Positions 5,946-14,492 of a DNA stretch of 19,734 nucleotides are shown here, piece by piece. Both the position numbers and the translations under genes were made by a program. The notes below the pieces were generated by a model. It was not told the origin of the DNA, did no database searches, and was given only the letters and a program-made list of their open reading frames with translations. Each line of letters opens with the position of its first letter. Position 1 is the stretch's first letter. This stretch comes from PVC group bacterium (GTDB lineage: Bacteria; Verrucomicrobiota; Kiritimatiellia; SS1-B-03-39; UBA6053), in contig PXDP01000223.1 of the NCBI GenBank assembly GCA_003565035.1, forward strand, positions 1 to 19,734, in the 5' to 3' direction.

Positions 5946-6368
5946 ATGATGAGTAAATTACCGGAATATTTAAAGGGTGTGCGGTTTGAGTGCACAAACT
6001 GCGGAGCGTGCTGCACGGGGGCATCGGGGCGCGTGCGGGTGAGCCGGGAGGAACTGGAGCGGATCGCGGCGCACTTGGGAGAGAGGGTGGATGCGGAGGC
6101 CCTGCCGGACTGGGCCGGTGATGAATGCGGTGAACTGCGGCTCCGCGAGCGACAAAACGGCGATTGCGTGTTTTATGTGGACAACCGCTGCTCGATTCAT
6201 GCGGTGAAGCCGGGGCAGTGCCGCCGCTATCCGTTCTGGTTCCGGAATGTCCGCAGTGAAGCCGCCTGGGAGAAGACCTGTGCGGACTGTCCGGGAATCG
6301 GGGAGGGGCCGGAAATTGAACCAGAGGCGATTTTCCGCAGTGTGGCGGAGGATGTGGACACGGAATGA
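5946..6368 (+). CDS. YkgJ-family cysteine-cluster protein
   Basis: The 140-residue protein has the YkgJ-type zinc/iron-chelating cysteine pattern: FECTNCGACC (residues 14-23), a Cys in GDCVFY, then CSIHAVKPGQCRRYPFW, and a final CADCPG. These eight or so cysteines probably hold an Fe-S cluster or zinc; no enzymatic reaction is established for the family. There is no signal peptide or membrane segment. Two ATG codons (5946 and 5949) are adjacent and cannot be separated, and no Shine-Dalgarno motif is present. It follows nspC by 75 bases and precedes yajC on the same strand. Confidence 0.88.
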   Translation: MMSKLPEYLKGVRFECTNCGACCTGASGRVRVSREELERIAAHLGERVDAEALPDWAGDECGELRLRERQNGDCVFYVDNRCSIHAVKPGQCRRYPFWFRNVRSEAAWEKTCADCPGIGEGPEIEPEAIFRSVAEDVDTE

Positions 6369-6474
6369 ATTTCGTTCCTTGGCCCCCTCCGGTCTTGACG
6401 AAAGCCCTAAAAACAGACAGGTAGAACGGCCCCGCTTTTTTTTCAGCGATTTTTTAATGAATTTTGGAGTCTAT

Positions 6475-6834
6475 ATGTTGTTTTCTTCTCTGTTTGATGC
6501 CTCTGTTTTGCTTGCCATGGCCCCGCCTTCCGGTGAGGGAGGTCAGTCGCCCTTCGGCTTTACCATGATGATGTTTCTGTTTCTGGCGATCATGTATGTG
6601 ATGATGATCCGCCCGCAGATGCGCAAAGAAAAAGAGCGCAAAGCGATGCTGGAACAAATGAAAAAAGGGGACAAGGTCCTGCTGTCGGGCGGAATTATCG
6701 GCCAGATTGCCCAGATTGACGGCAAGGTGGTGAAAGTGAAAGTGGCGGACAATGTTCGCCTGGAAGTGGTCAAAGGCGGCATCTCCATGATTCTCTCCGA
6801 GGATGAGGATCTGGAAAACACGCCGGTTCAGTGA
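6475..6834 (+). CDS. yajC: Sec translocon accessory subunit YajC
   Basis: The 119-residue protein has one membrane helix, at about residues 23-43 (GFTMMMFLFLAIMYVMMIRP), followed by the YajC signature MIRPQMRKEKERKAMLEQMKKGDKV-like basic stretch and the soluble segment with LLSGGIIGQI and VKVKVADNVRLEVVKGGI. YajC associates with SecDF-YidC at the SecYEG channel. The start at 6475 is chosen because GGAG (6466-6469) lies five bases before it. An in-frame ATG at 6457 would add six residues, and much longer in-frame extensions overlap the cysteine-cluster gene and carry no YajC similarity. yajC directly before secDF is the classical order. Confidence 0.93.
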   Translation: MLFSSLFDASVLLAMAPPSGEGGQSPFGFTMMMFLFLAIMYVMMIRPQMRKEKERKAMLEQMKKGDKVLLSGGIIGQIAQIDGKVVKVKVADNVRLEVVKGGISMILSEDEDLENTPVQ

Positions 6835-6847
6835 GTTCCGGCTCTTT

Positions 6848-6863
6848 GCCCGCAGAATCGGGC
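6848..6863 (+). other. Short hairpin between yajC and secDF
   Basis: GCCCG-CAGAAT-CGGGC forms a five-pair GC-rich stem with a six-base loop. Flanking TTT and AAA could extend it with a two-base bulge. It is not followed by a U-tract, so it is not a standard terminator. It may act as an RNA processing or stability element within the yajC-secDF transcript. Confidence 0.35.
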
Positions 6864-6905
6864 GCAAATTTAAATGTAAAAACCTAACGAAAGATTCATC
6901 CCCGT

Positions 6906-9371
6906 ATGAAGAATAAAAATATGATGTGGCGCTGGCTGGTGCTGGCGGGTTTGTGTGTATGGTCCTTTATGCTGGCCTGGCCGTTGAACGAAAAACTCCC
7001 CCTCGGCATTGACCTGGCGGGCGGTTACCGTTTTGTGTTGGATGTGGATTATGATGCCCTGCCGCTTGAAGAGGGGCAGAGCGAGCCCACCGCCGAGCAG
7101 CGGAGGGTGGCCCAGGACCAAGCATTGGAAGTGCTCCGGAACCGGATTGACGGGGCGGGCACGCGCGAGGCCACGGTCTACAAAGAGCCGGGTACAGGAC
7201 ATATCGTGTTTGAAATTCCGGGCGTGGGCGACGAAGAGCGTCAGCAGCTTGAGGATTTGATCAAGCGCCCCGCCTATTTGGAATTCCGCTTTCTTCACGA
7301 AGACAACGATGTCCTCGCCGCCCGTCTGTTTGCGGAAGGCATTTCGCCGCCCGGATACAACATTGTCACCGTGCAGGGACGTCAGTATTTTCAGCGGGAT
7401 TCTGACTTTGTGCGTCCCGAGGGCGTGAGTGATGAGGAGTATCAGAACCGCATCGCAAATACCGGCCGGGTGTCAAGCCAGTATGAGATGATGCTTTCCA
7501 GAACCACGGTGGAAAACTTCGGCGACTTTTTTGAGCCGAATTTTGTGAATGTCCGTATCCAGTTGGAGGGAACCGCAGTCCGCCGCGCCCGTCCGGATCA
7601 GGATGAATTCGGACGCCTGCAGGTTGCCCTGAGTCTGACCTCTGAAGGTGCACAGCGCTTTTATAACATCACCAGAGACAACATCGGCCGTCGGTTGGGG
7701 ATTGTCATGGATGACACCCTGTACAGTGCCCCGACAATTCAGGGGGCGATTGCCGGCGGCAACGCGGTGATTACCGGAAGTTTCACCTTTGAAGAGGTCT
7801 CTTCGCTGTCGAATGCGCTGAATTCCGGTTCGCTTCCGGTTCCCGTTCAGATTCTCATGCAGCAGCAGGTGCAGCCCTCTCTGGGGGCTGAATCGGTGGC
7901 CAGCGGTATTAATGCCGCGCTCGCGGGCATTGCCGTGGTCGTCGTGTTTATGCTGATTTATTATCGGGTTTCGGGGGTGATTGTAAATCTGGCCCTGGTG
8001 CTGGATGCGCTGCTGCTGCCTCTCGGTATGATGCTTGCGGCGGGGTTTCTGGGCATTTTCGCCACGGGCGGCGGTGCCGGTACCGGCAATATCAATATGC
8101 TCCCCACGCTCACCCTGCCGGGGATTGCGGGCCTGGTGCTGACCATCGGGATGGCGGTGGATGCCAACGTGCTTATTTTTGAGCGAATCCGCGAAGAACA
8201 AAAATCCGGGAAACGCTTTGTGACCGCAATTCAGTCGGGTTACGAAAAGGTGTTCAGCACCATTTTCGATGCCAACATCACCACGCTGCTGGTGGCGGTG
8301 ATTCTGTTCATGCAGGGCTCCGGTCCAATCCGCGGCTTCGCGGTGATGCTGACGGCGGGGATTCTGGTGTCCATGTACACCGCCCTGGTCTTTACCCGCA
8401 TGGGCTTTGATCTGCTGGCGGCCTATTCGCCGATCAAGACGCTGAAAATGATGTCAATCCTTCCGGATGATCTGAAAATCGATTTCCTCAGTAAGCGCAA
8501 GATTGCTTTTGGCATCAGTGCGGTTCTGCTGGTGGGCACGCTGGTGAACATGGGGCTGAAAGGCTCGGATGTTCTCGGCATCGATTTCACTGGCGGCACC
8601 ACCATGCGCTTCAGTCTGACCTCGGATGAAGAGACGCGTCCGTCGGAAAGTGATATCCGGTCTGTGCTCGCGGCGGATGTTTCCGAAGCGGTGATTCAGT
8701 ATCAGCGCGGGCTGACCGGCGAAGGTGCCGGCCTGGACACGCTGCAGGTGAACGTGGCGGCGGAATTCTCGGAAGTCACCCGCACCCGCCTGCTGGAGGC
8801 CTTTGGCGAAGAGCATGGCTTTCAGGTGATTCATTTGGAGGAGATCGGTCCCCAGGTCGGGGCGCAAATGCGGAACCGCGGAATTCGCGCGATTGTGTTC
8901 GCGCTGATCGGGATTGTGATTTACGTCACCTTCCGCTTTGAATTCGGCTTTGCCATGGGCACCATCACCGCGCTGGCGCACGACGTGCTGCTGACGGTGG
9001 GGATTTACACGCTTTTCGGCCGTCAGTTGAGTTTGCCCATTGTTGCGGCACTGCTGACGATTGTCGGCTATTCCGCGAACGATACGATCGTGGTATTTGA
9101 CCGCATCCGAGAGGACCTCAAGCTGCTGAAAGGCAAGCCCTATAAAGACATCGCCAATATCAGTATCAATCAGACTCTGAGCCGCACGTTGCTGACATCA
9201 GTGACGACGCTGTTGACGGTGCTGATGCTGTTGATCTTTGGTGGCGGCGCGATCAACGACTTTGCCTTTGCGCTGTTTATCGGTGTGCTGGTCGGGACCT
9301 ATTCATCGATCTTTGTGGCCACGCCGGTGATGCTGCTCTGGCACAAAGACGAGAAGACGGCCAAAGCGTGA
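6906..9371 (+). CDS. secDF: Fused protein translocase subunits SecD-SecF
   Basis: The 821-residue inner-membrane protein is a natural SecD-SecF fusion that uses the proton-motive force to pull exported proteins from SecYEG. The SecD half has an N-terminal helix (about 7-25), the GIDLAGGYRFVLDVD motif, a large periplasmic P1 domain including LSLTSEGAQRFYNIT and IVMDDTLYSAPTI, and five further helices from about residue 335, including GMAVDANVLIFERIREE. The SecF half begins near residue 523 (KIDFLSKRKIAF), with GIDFTGGTTMRF, GPQVGAQMRNRG, VGYSANDTIVVFDRIRED and the last helices ending at VATPVMLLWHK. The conserved membrane Asp and Arg residues of both halves are present. The stop overlaps the proposed recJ start. 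Confidence 0.97.
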   Translation: MKNKNMMWRWLVLAGLCVWSFMLAWPLNEKLPLGIDLAGGYRFVLDVDYDALPLEEGQSEPTAEQRRVAQDQALEVLRNRIDGAGTREATVYKEPGTGHIVFEIPGVGDEERQQLEDLIKRPAYLEFRFLHEDNDVLAARLFAEGISPPGYNIVTVQGRQYFQRDSDFVRPEGVSDEEYQNRIANTGRVSSQYEMMLSRTTVENFGDFFEPNFVNVRIQLEGTAVRRARPDQDEFGRLQVALSLTSEGAQRFYNITRDNIGRRLGIVMDDTLYSAPTIQGAIAGGNAVITGSFTFEEVSSLSNALNSGSLPVPVQILMQQQVQPSLGAESVASGINAALAGIAVVVVFMLIYYRVSGVIVNLALVLDALLLPLGMMLAAGFLGIFATGGGAGTGNINMLPTLTLPGIAGLVLTIGMAVDANVLIFERIREEQKSGKRFVTAIQSGYEKVFSTIFDANITTLLVAVILFMQGSGPIRGFAVMLTAGILVSMYTALVFTRMGFDLLAAYSPIKTLKMMSILPDDLKIDFLSKRKIAFGISAVLLVGTLVNMGLKGSDVLGIDFTGGTTMRFSLTSDEETRPSESDIRSVLAADVSEAVIQYQRGLTGEGAGLDTLQVNVAAEFSEVTRTRLLEAFGEEHGFQVIHLEEIGPQVGAQMRNRGIRAIVFALIGIVIYVTFRFEFGFAMGTITALAHDVLLTVGIYTLFGRQLSLPIVAALLTIVGYSANDTIVVFDRIREDLKLLKGKPYKDIANISINQTLSRTLLTSVTTLLTVLMLLIFGGGAINDFAFALFIGVLVGTYSSIFVATPVMLLWHKDEKTAKA

Positions 9372-11107
9372 GGGAAGGGGGTGCCTCCTCGCGTATGATT
9401 CAGCGCGTCCCCCGGATCTGGTTGGACGAGTCCGTTTCCCCTGGTGAAGCCAGGGTGCTCGCGGATGCGTTCAACCTTCCTCTGCCGATTGCCGAGGTGA
9501 TGGTCCGCCGGGGAATTCGCGATCCGGCGTGTGCGGAAATCTTTCTGGATCCCCGTCTGGAGCGCTTGACCGATCCGCTGCGTCTTCCCGACATGGCCAA
9601 GGCCGTGGACCGGATCTGGAAAGCGCTGCTGAGCGGTGAACGGATTCTGGTTTTCGGGGATTATGACGTGGACGGGGTGACGAGCACCGCTCTGCTCAGC
9701 AAAGTCCTGCAGGGACTGGGCGGGGTGGTCTTTCGCTATATTCCCCATCGGATTGATGACGGCTACGGTTTGAGCCGCGAGGTGCTGGAACAGTGTCTGG
9801 AGGCCTACTCACCGGGACTGATTGTGACGGTCGACTGTGGCACCGGCAGTGTGGAGGCGGTCAACGCCGCCCGCGGAGCGGGTGTGGACGTGATTGTGAC
9901 TGATCACCATGAAGCGAGCGGCGAAATTGCGGACGCCTTTGCCCTGGTGAACCCCAAGCTGGGCGAGGCGGAGGATTTGCACACGCTGGCCGGCGTCGGC
10001 GTGGCCTTCAAGCTTTGTCATGCGCTGGTGAAAATTGGACGTCAGCGGAACATCCCCATCAGCGGTCGGCTGGATATGCGTTCGCTGATGTATTTGGTGG
10101 CGCTGGGCACGGTGGCCGACATGGTGCCGCTGGTGGGAGAGAACCGGATTCTGGCGCGCTTCGGGATTTCGGTGCTGAACAAACGGGAAGTGGCGGGCAT
10201 CGACGCGCTGGCCCGCAATGCCGGGGTTCAGCAGACCATGACCAGCTATCACATCGGATTTGTGCTGGGACCGCGAATCAATGCCGCGGGCCGCATGGCC
10301 TCGCCGGATACGGCCTTGAATCTGTTGCTGGCGCAGTCCGCGCACGAGGCGGAACCGCTGGCGGCGGTCCTGGAAAATGCGAACAAGGAGCGTCAGGCGA
10401 TTGAACAGGCGATTCTGGAGGAGGCCGTCGAGGAGATTGAATCCTTTTACGATGCGACCGTTCCCGGGGTGCTGGTGGTGGCCCGCCGGAGCTGGCATCC
10501 GGGCGTGGTGGGCATTGTCGCGTCCCGGCTGGTTCGCCGCTATCACCGGCCTTCGATCGTCATCTCCATCGGTGAGGACGGGGTGGGGCGCGGAAGCTGC
10601 CGGAGTATTGAGGGGTTTGACCTGATTACGCATCTGACCGAGATGGATCCGTTTTTGCTGCAGTATGGCGGCCACCGCATGGCGGCGGGGCTGGATATTC
10701 CCGAAGAAAAGATTCTCCCTTTCCGCAAAGCAATCAGCGAACGGGCCCGCGAGGTGATGGCCAAAGAGGATCTGCGGCCGCGTCAGCACATTGACGGCTG
10801 GATTACGCCATCGGACTTAAATGAGCATTTCATGGCCGCACAGGACCGTCTGATGCCCTTCGGGCATGAGAACACCACGCCGGTCTGGGGCATGCGGCAG
10901 GTGGTGCCGCGTCACTGGCAGGTGGTCGGCGGCGGAAAGCATGTCCGGCTGGTGATTGACTCACCCTATGGACCCCGGGACGCGATCGGGTTTGGCATGG
11001 GCGAGCGGGAAAAACCGGAAGGACCGATTGATTTGGCTTTCCAGTTGCGGCGGAATGTGTTCCGCGGCGAAGAAAAACTGCAGTTGATGCTTCAGGATTT
11101 CCGGTGA
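9368..11107 (+). CDS. recJ: Single-stranded-DNA-specific exonuclease RecJ
   Basis: This 579-residue DHH-superfamily enzyme degrades single-stranded DNA 5' to 3' in recombination and mismatch/base-excision repair. Motif I is VFGDYDVDGVTSTALL (Asp98, Asp100), motif II VTVDCGTGSVEAV, motif III the DHH triad (179-181) in VTDHHEASG, and motif IV LVALGTVADMVPLVGENR. GPRINAAGRM and the DHHA1 domain with SWHPGVVGIVASRL, GRGSCRSIEG and QYGGHRMAAGL follow, then the OB-fold with PFGHENTTPVW. Length is typical. The GTG at 9368 overlaps the secDF stop as GTGA. An in-frame ATG at 9395 (MIQRVPRIW) is an alternative, as the first nine residues look dispensable; neither has a well-placed Shine-Dalgarno motif. 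Confidence 0.95.
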   Translation: MREGGASSRMIQRVPRIWLDESVSPGEARVLADAFNLPLPIAEVMVRRGIRDPACAEIFLDPRLERLTDPLRLPDMAKAVDRIWKALLSGERILVFGDYDVDGVTSTALLSKVLQGLGGVVFRYIPHRIDDGYGLSREVLEQCLEAYSPGLIVTVDCGTGSVEAVNAARGAGVDVIVTDHHEASGEIADAFALVNPKLGEAEDLHTLAGVGVAFKLCHALVKIGRQRNIPISGRLDMRSLMYLVALGTVADMVPLVGENRILARFGISVLNKREVAGIDALARNAGVQQTMTSYHIGFVLGPRINAAGRMASPDTALNLLLAQSAHEAEPLAAVLENANKERQAIEQAILEEAVEEIESFYDATVPGVLVVARRSWHPGVVGIVASRLVRRYHRPSIVISIGEDGVGRGSCRSIEGFDLITHLTEMDPFLLQYGGHRMAAGLDIPEEKILPFRKAISERAREVMAKEDLRPRQHIDGWITPSDLNEHFMAAQDRLMPFGHENTTPVWGMRQVVPRHWQVVGGGKHVRLVIDSPYGPRDAIGFGMGEREKPEGPIDLAFQLRRNVFRGEEKLQLMLQDFR

Positions 11108-11114
11108 ACCCTGG

Positions 11115-11133
11115 ACGGCTCAGTTTGAGCCGT
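11115..11133. terminator. Hairpin between convergent recJ and DUF420 genes
   Basis: ACGGCTCA-GTT-TGAGCCGT is a perfect eight-base inverted repeat with a three-base loop. It sits eight bases after the recJ stop and overlaps the last codons and stop of the convergent DUF420 gene. Neither side has a T-run, so it would not be a strong intrinsic terminator, but its placement between converging genes suggests 3'-end formation or mRNA protection in both directions. Confidence 0.45.
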
Positions 11134-11563
11134 GGGGAAACACATAGAGCATCAGGTAGACGATGACACCGGTGATGTTCACGTAGAGCCAGACCGGCCA
11201 GAGTTTTTTCGTGATGCGGACATGGGCGGTGAAGTTTTTCTTCAGCGCGGTGACCACGGCGGCAATGATAAACGGGAGCTGGGCCACGGCCAGGATGATG
11301 TGGGGAACCAGAATGAGCAGGTAGATGAAGCGAAGGACCGCGCCGCCTTCGTAGTGCATGCTTCCCTTGAGAACAAAGAAATGATAATACAGATAACTGG
11401 CCAGAAACAGACCGGAGGCACAGAGGGCCTTGGTCATGTTTTTCCAGTGTCCTGAAATATTGCCCTGCTTAATGGCTTTCCGGCCAACGATCAGAAAAAA
11501 AACAGAGGTGAGGTTTAGGATTGCATTCAGGGTGGGAAGAAAAGATATAGGAGCTAGGGGCAT
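11120..11563 (-). CDS. DUF420 family integral membrane protein
   Basis: The 147-residue protein has four predicted membrane helices and matches the DUF420 pattern: PLAPISFLPTLNAILNLTS, GHWKNMTKALCASGLFLASY with YHFF, a glycine-rich loop leading to RFIYLLILVPHIILAV, and a last helix with WPVWLYVNITGVIVYLMLY. Conserved His, Lys and Asn residues on the helices are as in the family. DUF420 proteins are often found with cytochrome c oxidase genes (such as ctaM/yozB in Bacillus) and are thought to help oxidase assembly, but no oxidase genes lie in this window. The start ATG at 11563 is preferred over an upstream in-frame start at 11626, whose extra 21 residues are polar and overlap the divergent gene. 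It converges on recJ. Confidence 0.85.
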   Translation of the reverse strand: MPLAPISFLPTLNAILNLTSVFFLIVGRKAIKQGNISGHWKNMTKALCASGLFLASYLYYHFFVLKGSMHYEGGAVLRFIYLLILVPHIILAVAQLPFIIAAVVTALKKNFTAHVRITKKLWPVWLYVNITGVIVYLMLYVFPHGSN

Positions 11564-11589
11564 GTTGTGTCTCGTTGGGTGTTTAATCA

Positions 11590-12600
11590 ATGAATAAAAA
11601 TGTTTCGTATCGACCTTTACGCGCAATCCGTCACCTGTTGGGACGGGGACTTGTGCTTGCGCTGTCCATTGCGGTCGCCGTATTGATCAGTTCCTTATTC
11701 CTGCGAATTACTGAAAAGGCAAGGGCGATTTCGGTCGAACGGCCTGAAAACGAACCGGAACCGCCGTCCCGGGCGCCGGAAAGTCTGCGGGTTGTCACCT
11801 ATAACCTGTCCCATGGCCGCGGCTCCGGTGCGGAGACGCAGAGTGGTGGCCGGGCGGATGCCGCGGTAATCCGGGACAGACTGGAGCGGGTGGGGGAACA
11901 GTTCGGGACAATGGGCCTGGATCTGATTGCGCTGCAGGGCGTGGATTTTGAGTCGTGGCGCAGCGGCGGCATGGATCAGGCCGCGGTGGTTGCGGCGGCC
12001 GCGGGGTTTCCGTATGTCGTCCGGCAGCGGAACATGGATAAAGGCATTCCCTTTTTTCGGCGGGTCGCCCATGGAAACGCCCTGTTGAGCCGTTTTCCGA
12101 TTCTGGAGGCGAAGCGGGTGGAATTTCCGCCCTTTTCCAATTGGGAGAAAGCGAGGGCCGGGAATCCGGATGGACTGCTGGCCACGGTCCGCATAGGGGC
12201 CGACCGGGATGTGCGGGTTCTGGTGACCGCTCTGGATGCCCGCAGCGAGGAAATCCGGGTCCGGGCCGCCGGGGAGATTGTCAGCCTTCAGCGGTCGAGC
12301 CGGATGCCCATGCTGGTGATGGGCACGCTGAACAGCACCCCGCCCGGCTTTCCGATGTCGGAAACCCCCTCCAGCGGCCAGAATGCCATCGAGTTGCTGG
12401 AAAGCTTTGGCGGGTTTCAGCGCCGGCCGGCCCGCGGTCAGGCCACCTGGCATGATTTCACCCATCCGGTCCAAGGCCCCCGCAGAATTATCGACTGGGC
12501 GCTTCCCGACCGGAGCTGGACGGTGCAGCAGCACCAGGTGCTGCGGGATATTCAGGAATCAGAGCATTTTCCTGTGATGGGCACCTTTCGCCTGCGTTAA
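11590..12600 (+). CDS. Membrane-anchored EEP-fold protein lacking key catalytic residues
   Basis: The 336-residue product has a basic N-terminus, one membrane helix (about 19-39), a Pro/Glu-rich linker and an endonuclease/exonuclease/phosphatase domain from about residue 66. The fold is clear from VVTYNLSHGRG (71-76), DLIALQGVDFESW, HGNALLSRFPILEAKRV, MLVMGTLNSTP, RRIIDWALPD and SEHFPVMGTFRL. However, the metal-binding Glu of LQEVD is Gly117, the His of THLD is Ala214, the Asp of GDFNS is Thr246, and the Asp of SDH is Glu325. Asn72, Asn248, Asp302 and His326 remain. Active family members cleave phosphodiesters or phosphate esters; this one is probably a binding or structural pseudoenzyme in the periplasm. 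The frame is intact, so it is not a decaying gene. It is divergent from the DUF420 gene by 26 bases. Confidence 0.82.
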   Translation: MNKNVSYRPLRAIRHLLGRGLVLALSIAVAVLISSLFLRITEKARAISVERPENEPEPPSRAPESLRVVTYNLSHGRGSGAETQSGGRADAAVIRDRLERVGEQFGTMGLDLIALQGVDFESWRSGGMDQAAVVAAAAGFPYVVRQRNMDKGIPFFRRVAHGNALLSRFPILEAKRVEFPPFSNWEKARAGNPDGLLATVRIGADRDVRVLVTALDARSEEIRVRAAGEIVSLQRSSRMPMLVMGTLNSTPPGFPMSETPSSGQNAIELLESFGGFQRRPARGQATWHDFTHPVQGPRRIIDWALPDRSWTVQQHQVLRDIQESEHFPVMGTFRLR

Positions 12601-12632
12601 AAATTCAAGCTTCTTTCTGGACCCTACGGGGC

Positions 12633-12658
12633 GAAATGCGGTATAAACCCCGCATTTC
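12633..12658 (+). other. Hairpin between the EEP-fold and DUF481 genes
   Basis: GAAATGCGG-TATAAACC-CCGCATTTC is a perfect nine-base inverted repeat with an eight-base loop, 32 bases after the upstream stop and 33 bases before the next start. No U-tract follows. It may be a weak terminator, a 5'-leader structure of the DUF481 gene, or an operator. The left arm and loop (ATGCGGTATAAA) resemble the ATGCGGTGTAAA of the repeat at 2979. Confidence 0.4.
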
Positions 12659-12691
12659 AATTCCCATAAACCCTTAACCGGATGTCGTCGT

Positions 12692-13429
12692 ATGCGTTCA
12701 GTATTGTTGTCTTGTTTGTTTCTGTTTTCAGGGTCCATGCTTCTTGCGGAGCCCACGGACGGTTTTGTCACGGATCTGAATATGGGCCTGACCCTGAATC
12801 GGGGCAATACGGAAAACAGTTTGATCAACGCGGGGCTGCAGACACGCAACATCACGGAATCGGCTGATTTCCGTGCCTCGCTTGCCTACAATTACGGTCG
12901 CACCACCCGGAACAATTCCGCGGATGCCGACCGCACCTTTACGTCGACCGACAACACCAAGGCCGAGGTCCAGTACAATCACCTTTTCTCAGAGCGGGCG
13001 TATGGTCTGGTGGCCTTTTCCGCATTCCGCGATGAACTGGCGGAAATTCAGTACCGGATTCTGACCGGTCCGGGTCTGGGGTATTTTCTGGTGCGCAACG
13101 AAATTTGGTCGCTGGCCGTTGAGGCGGGTATTTCGTATCTGGTGGAGGAAGTGGACAATGAGACTGATGATTATGCGGTCTTCCGTTTTGCCCAGATCTA
13201 TGAACGGGATCTCAGCGAGAATGCGTCGGTCTGGCAAAATCTTGAATATCTGCCTGAGAGTGAGGACTTTGAAAATTATTTGCTGAATTTCGAGATCGGT
13301 GCCCGGGCAAAACTGAATGGGAACCTCAGCCTCAGGGTCGTTCTGACCCAGCGGTATGATAACACGCCCGCTGCCGGAAATGATCGCAGTGACTGGTCAC
13401 TGGTTTCGGGGATATCGTACCGGCTGTAA
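12692..13429 (+). CDS. DUF481 (YdiY-like) outer-membrane beta-barrel protein
   Basis: The 245-residue protein has a signal peptide (MRSVLLSCLFLFSGSMLLA, likely cleaved after Ala19). The rest alternates short amphipathic strands with loops: FVTDLNMGLTLNRGNTENS, FRASLAYNYGRT, TKAEVQYNHLFSERAYGLV, GPGLGYFLV, EAGISYLVEE, AVFRFAQIYERDL and a final WSLVSGISYRL. The GNTE motif after the first strand is a DUF481 hallmark. Members are probably small outer-membrane barrels of unknown transport or structural role. The ATG at 12692 is fixed by the signal peptide; there is no Shine-Dalgarno motif. It is alone on this strand and converges on the recombinase gene. Confidence 0.88.
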   Translation: MRSVLLSCLFLFSGSMLLAEPTDGFVTDLNMGLTLNRGNTENSLINAGLQTRNITESADFRASLAYNYGRTTRNNSADADRTFTSTDNTKAEVQYNHLFSERAYGLVAFSAFRDELAEIQYRILTGPGLGYFLVRNEIWSLAVEAGISYLVEEVDNETDDYAVFRFAQIYERDLSENASVWQNLEYLPESEDFENYLLNFEIGARAKLNGNLSLRVVLTQRYDNTPAAGNDRSDWSLVSGISYRL

Positions 13430-13512
13430 CCGCGAACCGCAGAGTGATGGGGTGTGAATGTGGTGGAGTCAAGGGAGCGCAATCCCACTGCCGCATGAAA
13501 CGCTATTCGCCA

Positions 13513-14469
13513 TTACCCCGCCTTTCCCCCTGCGCGGGGATGAGCCAGGTTATAGACTTCTTTCATCCGCTCAATGGAAACGTGCGTGTATATCTGTGTG
13601 GTGGAAAGGCTGCTGTGTCCAAGAAGTTCCTGCACGCTGCGCAGATCGGCCCCGGCATCCAGGAGGTGCGTTGCAAAGGAATGGCGCAGCGCGTGCGGGG
13701 AGAACTCCGGATTGAGTCCGGCGGCGGTGAGCATGGTTTTCATCATCCGCTGTATGGAGCGGTTGCTCAGGGCGGTGCCGTGTTTGTTCAGAAAGAGGGC
13801 GGAGGGTCGTTTGAACTCTCCCAGAGAGGCGAGAAAGGCTTCGCGGGCCTCCATTGCTTCGTGCAGGGCGGTGACCGCCGGGGAGCCCATGGGGCACATG
13901 CGCTCTTTTTTGCCTTTGCCGAGCACGCGGATCACCCCGCCAAAAAGATCAATCCGGTTTTCGCGCAGGCTGGTTAACTCGCTGAGGCGAATTCCGCAAC
14001 TGTAGAGCATTTCGAGGATGGCGGTATCCCGGACGGCGGCATAGCGCTTGAACGCATCGGGGTCGTTTTGCGCGGCCAGCAGAGCCTTCGGGGCGTCCAG
14101 AAGACGGCCGACCTCCCCAGGGCCGAGAATGTCCGGCAAATTCCGGTCACGGCGTGGCTGGGGGAGGCCGGCAAAGGGGTTTCCCTCAACTTTGCCTTCC
14201 CGGTGGAGAAATTTAAAAAAGCTCCGCAGGCTGGAAAGTTTCCGGCTGGTGGTGGCGGGTCTGGCACCGCTTTGTTGAACGCCTGCCAGAAAACTCCGTG
14301 CGTGGATGCGGGAAATTGAGGCCCAGGGATAGGGCGGCGGCGCATCCGGCCATTGGTGCCGGGCAAATTGATAAATGTCCCGGGCATAGTTGTCGAGCGT
14401 ATGCGGGGAGGCGTTTTTTTCGCCATCCAGGTGGCGGAGGTAGGCGTCGAGATCCGGGTCGACGCTCAT
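13513..14469 (-). CDS. Tyrosine recombinase XerC/XerD
   Basis: The 318-residue protein has an N-terminal SAM-like core-binding domain (about 1-95) and a C-terminal catalytic domain with all six catalytic positions visible: Arg161 (YSCGIRLSELTSL), Lys185 (LGKGKKER), His259 and Arg262 (SPHALRHSFATHLLD), His285 (LLGHSSLSTTQIYTH) and the nucleophile Tyr294. This architecture and length fit the chromosomal Xer recombinases that resolve dimers at dif, rather than phage integrases. XerC versus XerD cannot be decided here. There is no att site or phage gene nearby. A GTG at 14475 would add two residues. It is the last gene of the minus-strand cluster, 33 bases after the CBS gene. Confidence 0.93.
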   Translation of the reverse strand: MSVDPDLDAYLRHLDGEKNASPHTLDNYARDIYQFARHQWPDAPPPYPWASISRIHARSFLAGVQQSGARPATTSRKLSSLRSFFKFLHREGKVEGNPFAGLPQPRRDRNLPDILGPGEVGRLLDAPKALLAAQNDPDAFKRYAAVRDTAILEMLYSCGIRLSELTSLRENRIDLFGGVIRVLGKGKKERMCPMGSPAVTALHEAMEAREAFLASLGEFKRPSALFLNKHGTALSNRSIQRMMKTMLTAAGLNPEFSPHALRHSFATHLLDAGADLRSVQELLGHSSLSTTQIYTHVSIERMKEVYNLAHPRAGGKAG

Positions 14470-14492
14470 GGGCACCGGGGAAGCACAGCCAG

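Noticed and set aside
6395..6427. TTGACG as a promoter for yajC-secDF
   Set aside because: The -35 match is good, but no -10 lies at 16-18 bases; TAGAAC is 21 bases away.
13513..14469. Tyrosine recombinase as a sign of an integrated element
   Set aside because: Length and motifs fit the housekeeping Xer type, and there is no tRNA, att repeat or phage gene nearby.
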